From UBA1479 sp963976055 (lineage in GTDB: Bacteria; Pseudomonadota; Alphaproteobacteria; Rhodospirillales; Casp-alpha2), in assembly GCA_963976055.1 (NCBI GenBank), contig CAXBJB010000007.1, positions 186,001 through 250,000 on the forward strand: a stretch of 64,000 nt of DNA. Direction: 5' to 3'. Of this stretch, positions 53,270 to 61,274 are shown piece by piece. The position numbers were made by a program, and so were the translations under genes. Under the pieces are notes generated by a model. It saw nothing but the letters and a program-made list of their open reading frames with translations. It searched no databases and was not told the origin of the DNA. The first letter of the stretch is position 1, and each line of letters opens with the position of its first letter.

Positions 53270-54298
53270 TCAACGCTTTTTGCCCTTCCCCACAAACTTC
53301 CCCACTAAATGTCGTTGATTGCGCTGGCGAAGAACCGCCGCCGCCCTTTCTTGATCGAGCGTTACGTAGTGATCTGTTGCACGGGTATCCGTCCAGGTTC
53401 CCGCGTTCATCACATCCCAGGCTGAGCCACCATCGGCTGCGATATCCGAAGCGAACTTGTGCCGGGCCATGCGGGCACCGAAGGAGACGCCCAGGCGGTC
53501 CCTGAGGCGCTTAATCAGTTTCCAGGCCCATTTATCGCCCCAAGGGAAAAGGCGGCCCTGGCGGGCTTCCTGGGGCTCGTTGGCAAGCAATTCGAAGACG
53601 TGCTCGTCCATGGGAATCCACTTGGTCTTGGCGGCCTTGCCGATGACAGCCTGGAAGCGCCGGTGCTTGAGGTCGATGCCATCCCATTCGAGGGCGAGGG
53701 CATCCGATGGCCGGAAGCCCTGGAAGTGATAGAAGGCGATCAGAAGCTTCAAGTCGCCATCCGCATTTTGGAACATGAGCTCGCCGGCATCATCGCTTGG
53801 GTGCTCTTTGACGGCGGGCGTTTCCTTGAAGCGCTTGATCCGGATATGCGGACACCACTCGTCGTCGGCGGCACAGTTGATCACGGCGCGGGCCACGGTG
53901 ATAACCGATCGGTTGAGACTTGACGCCTTGAGGTTTGGGTAGATCTTCGGTGCGATGGTGCGGATCAGGCCGGGGCGAATATCGGCCACGGGCAGGTCGC
54001 CGATCCTGATGCCATCATGCCGGTGATTTGCAATTTTTTCCGCCCACTTCAATTGTTCGAGTGACCGGCGCTCGGTCGCTTCGTAGTGGGCTATGGCGTC
54101 TTGGAACGTTTTGACCTCGCAAGGCTCAGGCTCGTTACAGGCGCGGACGTCTGCTTCGAACTCAGCCCAAGCCTCTCGAGCCTCGATCTTGTTTGCTGCG
54201 CCTGTAAGTGAGATTTCGTAGAGGCGACCTTTGATGCGTCCACGCGCGAGCCAGTGCCGGTTCCCTTTGCGTGTCCCCGGGGGGTGGAACGATGGCAT
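53270..54298 (-). CDS. int: Tyrosine recombinase / phage-type integrase
   Basis: The 342-residue protein has a core-binding SAM-like domain (about 60-150) and a catalytic domain with box I arginine in YHFQGFRPSDALALEW. The box II segment is ARMARHKFAS, in which the first histidine of HxxRH is arginine. The tyrosine nucleophile is in RATDHYVTL. Its 3' end points at the interrupted tRNA-Ser gene, the usual position of an integrase next to its attachment site. It ends in a basic GKGKKR tail. G+C content is lower than the host genes on the left. Confidence 0.9.
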   Translation of the reverse strand: MPSFHPPGTRKGNRHWLARGRIKGRLYEISLTGAANKIEAREAWAEFEADVRACNEPEPCEVKTFQDAIAHYEATERRSLEQLKWAEKIANHRHDGIRIGDLPVADIRPGLIRTIAPKIYPNLKASSLNRSVITVARAVINCAADDEWCPHIRIKRFKETPAVKEHPSDDAGELMFQNADGDLKLLIAFYHFQGFRPSDALALEWDGIDLKHRRFQAVIGKAAKTKWIPMDEHVFELLANEPQEARQGRLFPWGDKWAWKLIKRLRDRLGVSFGARMARHKFASDIAADGGSAWDVMNAGTWTDTRATDHYVTLDQERAAAVLRQRNQRHLVGKFVGKGKKR

Positions 54299-54492
54299 AT
54301 CACAGCCTCCAAAATTTCATTGACGTGGGCATCGATGAAATAGCGCTGTTTGGCTCTTCCCTGACTAAAACCTAATTCTCTAATGATGTCATCAAGAGTT
54401 CGTCTGGACACCATGTGAGAGAGCGCGTCGTAGACCTCATCGAAACTGTAGGTATTCGGAAGTTGGATGTTTGGTTTTCGCTGCTCATTCAT
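54091..54492 (-). CDS. Small DNA-binding-like ORF overlapping the integrase start
   Basis: From the ATG at 54492 the frame encodes ~133 residues. The first ~60 look real and HTH-like (TYSFDEVYDALSHMVSRRTL, then DDIIRELGFSQGRAKQRYFI). The last ~69 residues overlap the integrase gene in another frame and have serine/arginine shadow composition. The genuine protein may therefore end near 54290 by frameshift or simply run on. Position beside an integrase suggests an excisionase or regulator, but there is no family match I can name. Confidence 0.45.
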   Translation of the reverse strand: MNEQRKPNIQLPNTYSFDEVYDALSHMVSRRTLDDIIRELGFSQGRAKQRYFIDAHVNEILEAVICHRSTPRGHAKGTGTGSRVDASKVASTKSHLQAQQTRSRLERLGLSSKQTSAPVTSLSLARSKRSKTP

Positions 54493-54540
54493 CGTGAATA
54501 CCTTTTCAGAAACCGCATGGTGTAAACCAAGCAGCAGCAA

Positions 54541-54857
54541 CCAGGCCGCCGGATAGGCGCGGGTTTTCGAAGGTTCAGTTTTTTGGAAGTGGCATCGATA
54601 TAGAGATCGTGCACAGCTAAGCCGATCGTCAACCTGTCAACCGGTGGACAGTCAACCTTTGTTCGCGACGCCTGTGGCTAGCGTGATACTGCAGTGTGCA
54701 AAACCCGTATCGAAAAGGGGCAAGGAAGGACCCAAAAAGGCCCACACACTTCTCGAACGTTAGCTTTTTGGTATGCCATTTTCGGAAACTTAGGCAACCT
54801 CGATTTTTAGTCCCAAGCGTGAATTGTTAGAATTTGTCCATGTAAGATAGGTTCAAC
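54541..54857. other. Intergenic region of the integrative element
   Basis: No gene is seen. Three direct GTCAACC heptamers occur at 54628, 54636 and 54651, partly inverted with GGTGGAC. They could be operator or iteron half-sites for the neighbouring small regulator. Confidence 0.45.
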
Positions 54858-54860
54858 AGT

Positions 54861-55092
54861 GGTCCAGGGAGGTCCAGGCAAGGGTTGTTGCTTGGACGCG
54901 TCTAAGGCTTTGATTTTAAAGCCCTGGTCCAGGCGGTCCAGGTGGTCCACCCATAATTACTCATGTGCGCATATGCGCGTGCAGGTGCGCGCGCGTACGT
55001 ATGAGAATGTGCCTGGACCGCTTGGACCGCCTGGACCAACCCAAGAAAACCGCGGAGTCGCAAAAATGGCTTGCCTGGACCCTGCCTGGACC
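54861..55092. repeat. GGTCCAGG repeat field with inverted halves
   Basis: Forward GGTCCAGG/GGTCCACC copies lie at 54861, 54871, 54926, 54935 and 54944. Inverse copies (CCTGGACC or CTTGGACC) lie at 55012, 55021, 55030, 55074 and 55085, spaced mostly 9-11 bases. The centre (54955-55010) holds alternating GCGC/CGCG/TATG tracts bounded by ACTCAT and ATGAGA. The layout is a large dyad, as seen at some replication or transfer origins; this role is inferred. Confidence 0.75.
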
Positions 55093-55230
55093 AAATCAGG
55101 GTTTGCTTGGACACTTCACCTTTTGTTCCCGCGTCTAGACACAGGTGAAGCTAACTCGCATCTTTAGCTTTCCCATCAATAATAAGCCTCAAAACTTGCT
55201 GTTTCTGATCAATTCACTTTAGAATTTTTC

Positions 55231-55314
55231 ATGATCGAAGTTTTCGGAAAATACGTTCTCGTCTTCTTAATCGTCATTGCTGTGGCCGCAACGTTACGGT
55301 CACTTTTCGGTTAG
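55231..55314 (+). CDS. Possible 27-residue membrane peptide
   Basis: An ATG at 55231 opens a 28-codon frame ending TAG at 55314. The peptide is one hydrophobic segment, MIEVFGKYVLVFLIVIAVAA followed by TLRSLFG. No strong ribosome-binding site is present. It could be a small membrane peptide or chance. Confidence 0.25.
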   Translation: MIEVFGKYVLVFLIVIAVAATLRSLFG

Positions 55315-55526
55315 CAGTATATTTTCAAACGTCTCAATGTTCGCAAACCTGGATTGTTGGGTGCGAACCGGGTTCGCAGGGGCGATCGTCTGCTGTGGTC
55401 ATATTCACAAGCCCTTGGCGCGCTTTAGAAAAATCTTCTATTGTTCGGTTTGGGAAGACAAAAGAAACCTATCGTGCTCTAGAGGAAGGCCACTTGAACC
55501 TAATCCAACGACAGGGGTTGCCATAA
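55315..55526. other. Intergenic region before the MBL-DHH fusion gene
   Basis: About 210 bases of mixed composition with no gene, RNA or clear attachment repeat recognised. An AGGGG ribosome-binding motif near 55513 serves the next gene. Confidence 0.4.
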
Positions 55527-57371
55527 GTGCGTTCAGAAGTGGTGTTCCGAGACGGAACGCGGTCCTGGTTGATCTTCGGTCAGGACAGCGGTAAACCGCC
55601 TGATCTGGTTGATTCGAACCAGGTGGTCGTGCGCGCGGGCAATGAGGCCGTGCTGATCGATCCCGGCGGCGTCGAGATTTTCCCCGCCGTGTTCGACGCT
55701 GTCGAACGCGAGGTACCGCTTGCCGATATCAAACACGTCATCCTGACCCATGAGGACCCGGACGCGGGATCATCGCTGCCGTTGTGGCGCGAGGTCTGCG
55801 TCGATGAACTGAAGGTCCACGTGCCCTGGCTGTGGCTGGGCTACGTCACCCATTACGACCGCGAGGCCGATTTCGTTGCCGTACCCGACGAGGGCATGGA
55901 AATCCGCTTCGGCGAGGGCGGCCGGCTGCAATTGATCCCGGCCCATTATCTGCATTCGCCGGGCAATTTCTCGGTCTTTGATCCCGTCGCCAAGGTGCTG
56001 TTCTCCGGTGACATCGGCGGCGCCCTGGTGCCACCCGATGACCGTGACGGGTTCACCGTGCGCGACTTCGATCGGCACGTTCAGTACCTGACCGGGTTCC
56101 ACCAGCGTTGGATGGGCTCGCCTGCCGCACGCGACGACTGGATCCGCCGTGTGCGCGACCTGGGCCCTGAAATCATCGTGCCGCAGCGCGGCCTGGTGTT
56201 CACCGGCGCCAACGTGGACCGCTTCCTTAACTGGTTCGAGACTTTGGAAATCGGCCTCGCGGTCAAGGGTGGCACGCCTCAGCGCCTGGCGCCGCCGCAG
56301 GCAGCGCCGGAGACGGTGATGTCGGCCGAGGAAAACGCGACGCCCGCGCCCGAGGCCAAGCCTGAGGCCAAGAAGGCGGCGACGCCCATCGAGTCCCCGA
56401 TCATGGGCGCGGGAAAGCCGCTTGCCCGGGCGTTCAAGGAAAGCGGTCGCCAATTCCGCCTGATCACCCGCAGCGATTTCGACGGCCTGGTCTGCGCCGT
56501 GCTGTTCGAGGAGATGGAGTTGATTGACGACATCCTGTTCGTCCATCCGCGCCAGATGCAGTACGGCGAGGTCGACCTTACCGACAACGACATCTCGACC
56601 AACGTGCCTTTTGATGAACGGGTCTATCTCGCCTTCGATCATCACCTGAGCGAGATGGAGCGCGTCGGCGGAAAGCGTGACAACCATGTCATCGATCCGA
56701 CGGCGCCGTCGGCGGCGCGCGTGGTCTACAACTACTTCGGCGGGGAAGAGGGCTTCCCCTACGTATCGGGCGAACTGATGGACGCCGTCGATCAGGCGGA
56801 CTCCGCGCAATACGAAATGGACGACGTGCTCGACCCTCAGGGCTGGGCGCTGCTCAACTTCATCATGGATCCACGCACGGGCCTGGGCCGCTTCCGCGGC
56901 TTTCGCATTCCCAATTACGAACTAATGATGGGTCTGATCGAAGACTGCCGGAACTTCACCATTGAGGAAATCCTGGAGCTCCCCGACGTCAAGGAACGCA
57001 TAGATCTGTACAACGAACATCGGCCCAAGTTCGAAGAACAGCTCCGGCGCTGCACCACGATGCATGACAAGCTCGCCGTCATCGACATGCGCAAGGAAAC
57101 TGATATCTATTGCGGCAACCGGTTCCTGATCTATGCCCTGTTCCCGGAATGCAATATCTCCATGCATGTGGTCATGGGCAAGCAGGACAAGAACACCGTG
57201 TTCGCCGTCGGCAAGTCGATCTTCGACCGCTCCTCGCCGGTCAACGTGGGCGAGCTCATGTTGCGCTTCGGCGGCGGCGGCCACCGCGCCGCCGGCACCT
57301 GTCAGGCCGACAATCCGATCGCCGAGGAAACCATGGCCGAACTGATCCACCGGATCACCTCAGCAAAATAG
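55527..57371 (+). CDS. Fusion of ODP-like metallo-beta-lactamase domain and DHH-DHHA1 phosphoesterase
   Basis: The 614-residue protein joins two enzymes. Residues ~25-260 form a metallo-beta-lactamase fold close to oxygen-binding diiron proteins/flavodiiron cores: LTHEDPDAGSS gives H-x-E-x-D but alanine in the last position, AHYLHSPGN gives the next histidine, FSGDIGG gives the bridging aspartate, and VPQRG has arginine where PQHG is usual. A Pro/Ala/Glu-rich linker (about 262-298) leads to a DHH domain with SDFDGL, FDHHLSEM and VDQADSA, and a DHHA1 motif RFGGGGHRAAG at the end. DHH-DHHA1 enzymes cleave nano-RNA, pAp, cyclic-dinucleotide products or polyphosphate. Start GTG 55527. Base composition is host-like although recombinase genes flank it. 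Confidence 0.85.
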   Translation: MRSEVVFRDGTRSWLIFGQDSGKPPDLVDSNQVVVRAGNEAVLIDPGGVEIFPAVFDAVEREVPLADIKHVILTHEDPDAGSSLPLWREVCVDELKVHVPWLWLGYVTHYDREADFVAVPDEGMEIRFGEGGRLQLIPAHYLHSPGNFSVFDPVAKVLFSGDIGGALVPPDDRDGFTVRDFDRHVQYLTGFHQRWMGSPAARDDWIRRVRDLGPEIIVPQRGLVFTGANVDRFLNWFETLEIGLAVKGGTPQRLAPPQAAPETVMSAEENATPAPEAKPEAKKAATPIESPIMGAGKPLARAFKESGRQFRLITRSDFDGLVCAVLFEEMELIDDILFVHPRQMQYGEVDLTDNDISTNVPFDERVYLAFDHHLSEMERVGGKRDNHVIDPTAPSAARVVYNYFGGEEGFPYVSGELMDAVDQADSAQYEMDDVLDPQGWALLNFIMDPRTGLGRFRGFRIPNYELMMGLIEDCRNFTIEEILELPDVKERIDLYNEHRPKFEEQLRRCTTMHDKLAVIDMRKETDIYCGNRFLIYALFPECNISMHVVMGKQDKNTVFAVGKSIFDRSSPVNVGELMLRFGGGGHRAAGTCQADNPIAEETMAELIHRITSAK

Positions 57372-57401
57372 ATTAGTGGCATCATCCATCTGGAGGACGG
57401 A

Positions 57402-58688
57402 ATGGATGACCGAAAATCAAAGCTCGTAAATCGTGATAGGCGTCGTCAAATCGGCGGGGATAAAACCGTATTCTACTGGCGTGTCCGTACTTGTAGGTAT
57501 TTTGGTTACACGCGACGCAAAACGTCGACCCAGGGTTACTGGTACGCGCGCATCGTGATGAAGAATGGCCGGGTCCGGTCTAAGCGCATCGCCATCGCTG
57601 ATGACATCTTGCCAGCAGACAACATCAACGTAATGACGTTTTATCAAGGACTAAACCATGCCGAGGTTTGGTTCCTTAGCCAAGAAGATGTTGCTGTGCC
57701 GGACCGCTATGAATTTGAAGCGCGCGATCCGTTCCCGACCGTTCCTCTTCCGCCACCGTACACTGTGGGCAATGCTGTCGTCGGCTACTTGAAGTGGCGA
57801 AGTAATCGTATGCCGCCCAGTGGGCATCCTTACTCTATGTTCAAACATCATGTGATGGATCAGCTCGCTCACATCCCACTTGATCAACTGACAGTGCAGA
57901 CTTTGACCGATTGGCTGCATGAATTAGCGCAGAAGCCGAAGATTATTTCGTCAGGTCGGCTGAAAGGGGTTCAATATGGGGAAACTAGTCTTGATCCTGA
58001 ATGGATTAGAAAACGTCGTAAGTCTGCCAACTCCATTTTGTCTCATTTGAGGGCTGCCTTACGGTTCGCATACAACCAAGGCTATGTTGACACGGATAAA
58101 GCTTGGCGCCGTGTTCGGCCCTTCAAAAGGGTCAACAATTCTCCTTCATCAACAAGCCTTGAACGTGATGAAATTTTACATCTGCTACGTGCTTGCCCCG
58201 ATCACATCGGCAATGTCGTAAAAGCTGGTCTAGTTACTGGCTGCCGCATTGGCGACTTACTCCGACTTCGCGTCTCGAATGTTCACCTGAAAACCGGCGT
58301 TGTCCGATTGCACTCATCGAAGACCGATCGGACGATCAGTGTTTCGTTATCAAACGAGGGTATAGAGTTCTTCGCAAGCTTGATTGATGGTCGCAAAGCT
58401 GACGAATACCTGTTCGTCGATCTTAATGGGCAATCTTGGAATACGCGCGGCATCAGTGGCGAGTTTCTCAAGTGCCAGCGGGCTGCCAGGATAAAGCCCA
58501 CAGTCACGTTTACAAAAATTCGTCACACTTTCGCCAGCCAGGCCGTGATGGCCGGCCTTCCGATGAAGGCTGTTGCAACTCAACTTGGCCATGTGGATAC
58601 CCGAATGGTGGAAGGCGTTTATGGACACTTGACCGAGAATTTCATGACCGAAGAAATTCGAAAAAAAATGCCTCGTTTGTTTTCGTAA
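57402..58688 (+). CDS. Tyrosine recombinase, first of a tandem paralogous pair
   Basis: The 428-residue protein has a basic N-terminal region with YWRVRTCRYFGYTRR, a core-binding domain (about 120-230) and a catalytic domain. Box I arginine is in GLVTGCRIGDLL, lysine in SSKTDR, box II in TKIRHTFASQA (first HxxR histidine replaced by threonine), then QLGH and the tyrosine in GVYGHL. The next gene is a close paralogue. ATG at 57402 follows TCTGGAGG and lies 31 bases after the MBL-DHH stop. It is A+T-richer than host genes. Confidence 0.9.
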   Translation: MDDRKSKLVNRDRRRQIGGDKTVFYWRVRTCRYFGYTRRKTSTQGYWYARIVMKNGRVRSKRIAIADDILPADNINVMTFYQGLNHAEVWFLSQEDVAVPDRYEFEARDPFPTVPLPPPYTVGNAVVGYLKWRSNRMPPSGHPYSMFKHHVMDQLAHIPLDQLTVQTLTDWLHELAQKPKIISSGRLKGVQYGETSLDPEWIRKRRKSANSILSHLRAALRFAYNQGYVDTDKAWRRVRPFKRVNNSPSSTSLERDEILHLLRACPDHIGNVVKAGLVTGCRIGDLLRLRVSNVHLKTGVVRLHSSKTDRTISVSLSNEGIEFFASLIDGRKADEYLFVDLNGQSWNTRGISGEFLKCQRAARIKPTVTFTKIRHTFASQAVMAGLPMKAVATQLGHVDTRMVEGVYGHLTENFMTEEIRKKMPRLFS

Positions 58689-58717
58689 GAATTTTCTGGT
58701 GGCGATGTGATTCAATA

Positions 58718-60025
58718 ATGTCGTTATTCCCGAAAACTCGAGATGCACGATTGGCGGTACTGAGTGCTGCTGGCGCGCGGAGCTCGTTGAAAGGGAAAAC
58801 CTCCGTCACTTATTGGACAATAAGACGAGCTCGGCACATAGGTTACATCAGAAGGGCGAATGCGTCGGCCGGTTCTTGGTATGCGCGGGTACTTCTAAGA
58901 AATGGACGGCAAAGAGTGAGAAAGATTGGCTGGGCCGATGATGATGCCCCCGCCGATGGTATTGATTTGATCGACTTTCATCAGGCATTGCAAAGGGCTG
59001 AGTACTGGTTTGAGACGCAAAGCCACGAGGCGATACCAGATGAACTGTTAGTTCATGCAGAAGTTCTTTTTGATGAAATCCCACCGGCTCCCCCTTACAC
59101 GGTTGGGCATGCCGTTAAAGATTACATCAGGTGGTACCGAGATAATCGAAAGGACTACAGGCGTTCGTACTATGTCGCGAAACGCCACATTATGGATCAG
59201 ATTGGGAGTATCCCCATCGTACAGTTGACGGCGCCACAAATTGAAACATGGTTGACGGACCTCTCTCGGAGCGCCCCTACAATCCCAATTGGGCGTAACG
59301 GGAAAAAGCGTTTCGGGCCGATAAGCGACGATCCCGAGTGGCGTAGAAGAAGACGCGCTTCAGCCAACAAAGTTCTCGTGCTTTTGAAGGCCGCGTTAAA
59401 TCACGCGTTCGACCGTGGGTACGTGCAAACTGATCGCGCTTGGGCCGTTGTTAAAGTTTTCCGAAGAACCATAGCTAGCCATGAACCGAAGCATCTCACC
59501 CTCGATGAGGTTCACCGCTTAATTGACGTCTCTCCGGCACCGATCGCCGAAGTGATTAAAGGTGGTTTAGTTACGGGGTGCCGCATCGGTGATTTATTGA
59601 AGATGCGTGTGAACGATTTTCTCCCGGACCTAGGGCGCATCAAAGTGGTCGCGAGAAAGACCGACAGGTTCTACCACGTGACCTTGTCTGAAGAAGGCAG
59701 AGAGTTTTTCGAGACATTGACGCTAAGGCGTCCAACGAATGAACACATGTTTCTAAATGAATTTGGCAAACCCTGGAGTTACAACTCTTTCCGAAAGGGG
59801 TTTGTAACGGCCCAGTTCGACGCAGATTTTCCGATCAGTTTTAATTTTCACAGGCTCCGTCACACATTCGCCGCGCAAGCGGTGATGGCTGGGATACCGC
59901 TTAAGGCAGTGGCAAACCAATTAGGTCATGCAACGACATTGATGGTCGAGCAGCGGTACGGCCATCTGCGGGACGACTTTATTTCTGAGAAAGTTCGTGA
60001 AGTAATGCCAAGGCTTTTCACATAA
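58718..60025 (+). CDS. Tyrosine recombinase, second of a tandem paralogous pair
   Basis: The 435-residue protein aligns end to end with the preceding recombinase: SWYARVLLRNGRQRVRKIGW vs YWYARIVMKNGRVRSKRIAI, PPYTVGHAVKDYI vs PPYTVGNAVVGYL, and final VMPRLFT vs KMPRLFS. The catalytic set is complete: GLVTGCRIGDLLKMR, ARKTDR, FHRLRHTFAAQAV with HxxRH, QLGH and QRYGHL. It starts at ATG 58718, 29 bases after the first stop. It has the residues the first copy lacks, so one of the two may be an accessory subunit. Confidence 0.9.
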   Translation: MSLFPKTRDARLAVLSAAGARSSLKGKTSVTYWTIRRARHIGYIRRANASAGSWYARVLLRNGRQRVRKIGWADDDAPADGIDLIDFHQALQRAEYWFETQSHEAIPDELLVHAEVLFDEIPPAPPYTVGHAVKDYIRWYRDNRKDYRRSYYVAKRHIMDQIGSIPIVQLTAPQIETWLTDLSRSAPTIPIGRNGKKRFGPISDDPEWRRRRRASANKVLVLLKAALNHAFDRGYVQTDRAWAVVKVFRRTIASHEPKHLTLDEVHRLIDVSPAPIAEVIKGGLVTGCRIGDLLKMRVNDFLPDLGRIKVVARKTDRFYHVTLSEEGREFFETLTLRRPTNEHMFLNEFGKPWSYNSFRKGFVTAQFDADFPISFNFHRLRHTFAAQAVMAGIPLKAVANQLGHATTLMVEQRYGHLRDDFISEKVREVMPRLFT

Positions 60026-60108
60026 CCAGTTTTCTTATGCCGATCGCATCGATCTTTCCTGCAGGTATTATGTAGGGGATATCATTCACATCGGCAGAAT
60101 CCGGAACA

Positions 60109-60134
60109 GCGCCTTTTGGGTGCCCCAAAGCGCC
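60109..60134. terminator. Hairpin after the recombinase pair
   Basis: GCGCCTTTTGGG-TG-CCCCAAAGCGC forms an imperfect hairpin 84 bases past the recombinase stop. No T-run follows, so termination is only suggested. Confidence 0.35.
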
Positions 60135-60149
60135 AGTCGCAAACGTCGG

Positions 60150-60272
60150 GAACGGGGGAGTAGCGGAACCGAGCAGCGCACGGCGCGCCAACGGAACCCG
60201 GGCTACTCCCTGAACGCTCCGGTTCAGCGGCGGGCCGCGTAGCGACCGCCTGCTACAACCGGTTGTTAGCCG
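60150..60272 (+). repeat. Nested palindromes including an attC-like site
   Basis: GGGAGTAGC near 60155 pairs with GCTACTCCC at 60202-60210. The following 60209-60272 is a long imperfect palindrome: AAC..CCGGTT..AGC..GGCGG..CGC on the left matches the reverse of CGC.CCGCCTGCT.AACCGG.TTGTTAGCC on the right. The right end GTTAGCC fits the integron core GTTRRRY except at one position. The direct repeat CGTCGGGAAC flanks the block (60144 and 60288). No integron integrase gene is seen. Confidence 0.5.
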
Positions 60273-60317
60273 TCAATCTTCGTTTCACGTCGGGAACTCG
60301 AGAGGAGGATCCGCTGC

Positions 60318-61265
60318 TCACAGTTTCTTCTCCTTCGCAAGCCGCCAGTACTGCGCCCCCAGCGCCGTCAGCCGGCATGACTTTGAGTTTATCGCGGCAT
60401 AGTACATGTGCTCCTCGCCGACAGGAACGACCAAGCCGACTCCCTCCATTTTCTGAAGATCTTTGAGCACCTTGGCCTTGTCCGGGTCGTGGTTCTCGAC
60501 TGTGTCTTCGTAACTCGGATCAAGGGCGTATTCGTCTTGCGAGCTGGGGAAGTAGTCGACGAGCTTGCGCAAAGTCTCCAACGGCACCTGCGGAGACACC
60601 TCACGGAGAGAGGTGAACTGAGTCACGTTTGTTTTGAAGATTGGGCGCTGTTCCCAAGCACCAAGGGCCTGGTCAACGTAGGCGTAGATCGAGCCCGGCG
60701 TGACATGGCCGCGCAGATCCGCCGCGCCACCCTGAAGCGCGGCGACGACTAGACCTGTGAAGATCCCTCCACCGTCCTGCTCGACAGCAACCTCTGATCC
60801 TCTACTTGCGGTAAGAACGGTGAGCCCTTCGGAGAGCTGTGCCACGCCCCCTTCATCGATGTTGGGCGTGCCCATGTTCCCGGAGAAGCAGCAGTCCAGG
60901 ATGATGACCTTGTTCTTCACTGGCGAGCGGTTAGCAATCTTGAGGAGTTCTGTCATGCCGATCCCCTCGTCGTACTTCGTGGCGTCCTTCGTAACAATGT
61001 AGCCATCCACACTTCGCAGATAACCGTGACCGGAGAAGTACAGGAGTGCGATGTTGCAGTCCGTCGCGAAGAGCTTCTCAATGGCCTCTCGAAGCTTCGG
61101 CCGCGTGACGTCGTCGGAGGGCGACGTCATAAGGCGAACTTGGAAGTTCGGAGATCCGGTCCCGTGTGTTTCCAGGACTGCCGCGATCGCATGCGCATCA
61201 TTCACGCAGCCTTGGAGAGGGGCTCCGGCGTATTCGTCAATCCCAACGATCAAGGCGCGACGCAT
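60318..61265 (-). CDS. Caspase-like (peptidase C14) protease, effector of a Thoeris-type system
   Basis: The 315-residue protein has an N-terminal caspase/metacaspase domain (about 1-215) opening with ALIVGIDEYAG. The catalytic dyad is histidine 80 in LLYFSGHGYL and cysteine 126 in ILDCCFSGN. The ~100-residue C-terminal part (EDTVENHD... MYYAAINSKSCRLTALGAQYWRLA) looks like a winged-helix-type domain and may sense the signal. It follows the TIR gene by nine bases on the same strand. In type IV Thoeris a TIR enzyme makes N7-cADPR, which activates such a protease to degrade cell proteins during phage infection; assignment to that type is inference from domain pairing. Confidence 0.92.
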   Translation of the reverse strand: MRRALIVGIDEYAGAPLQGCVNDAHAIAAVLETHGTGSPNFQVRLMTSPSDDVTRPKLREAIEKLFATDCNIALLYFSGHGYLRSVDGYIVTKDATKYDEGIGMTELLKIANRSPVKNKVIILDCCFSGNMGTPNIDEGGVAQLSEGLTVLTASRGSEVAVEQDGGGIFTGLVVAALQGGAADLRGHVTPGSIYAYVDQALGAWEQRPIFKTNVTQFTSLREVSPQVPLETLRKLVDYFPSSQDEYALDPSYEDTVENHDPDKAKVLKDLQKMEGVGLVVPVGEEHMYYAAINSKSCRLTALGAQYWRLAKEKKL

Positions 61266-61274
61266 CGGTATCTC

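Noticed and set aside
54859..55167. ORF through the GGTCCAGG repeats giving Gly-Pro-like residues
   Set aside because: The repeats are better explained as a DNA dyad; the inverse half would not encode the same repeats and no start signal is seen.
57402..60025. Recombinase-in-trio (RIT) element
   Set aside because: RIT elements have three recombinases of different subfamilies; only two close paralogues are present.
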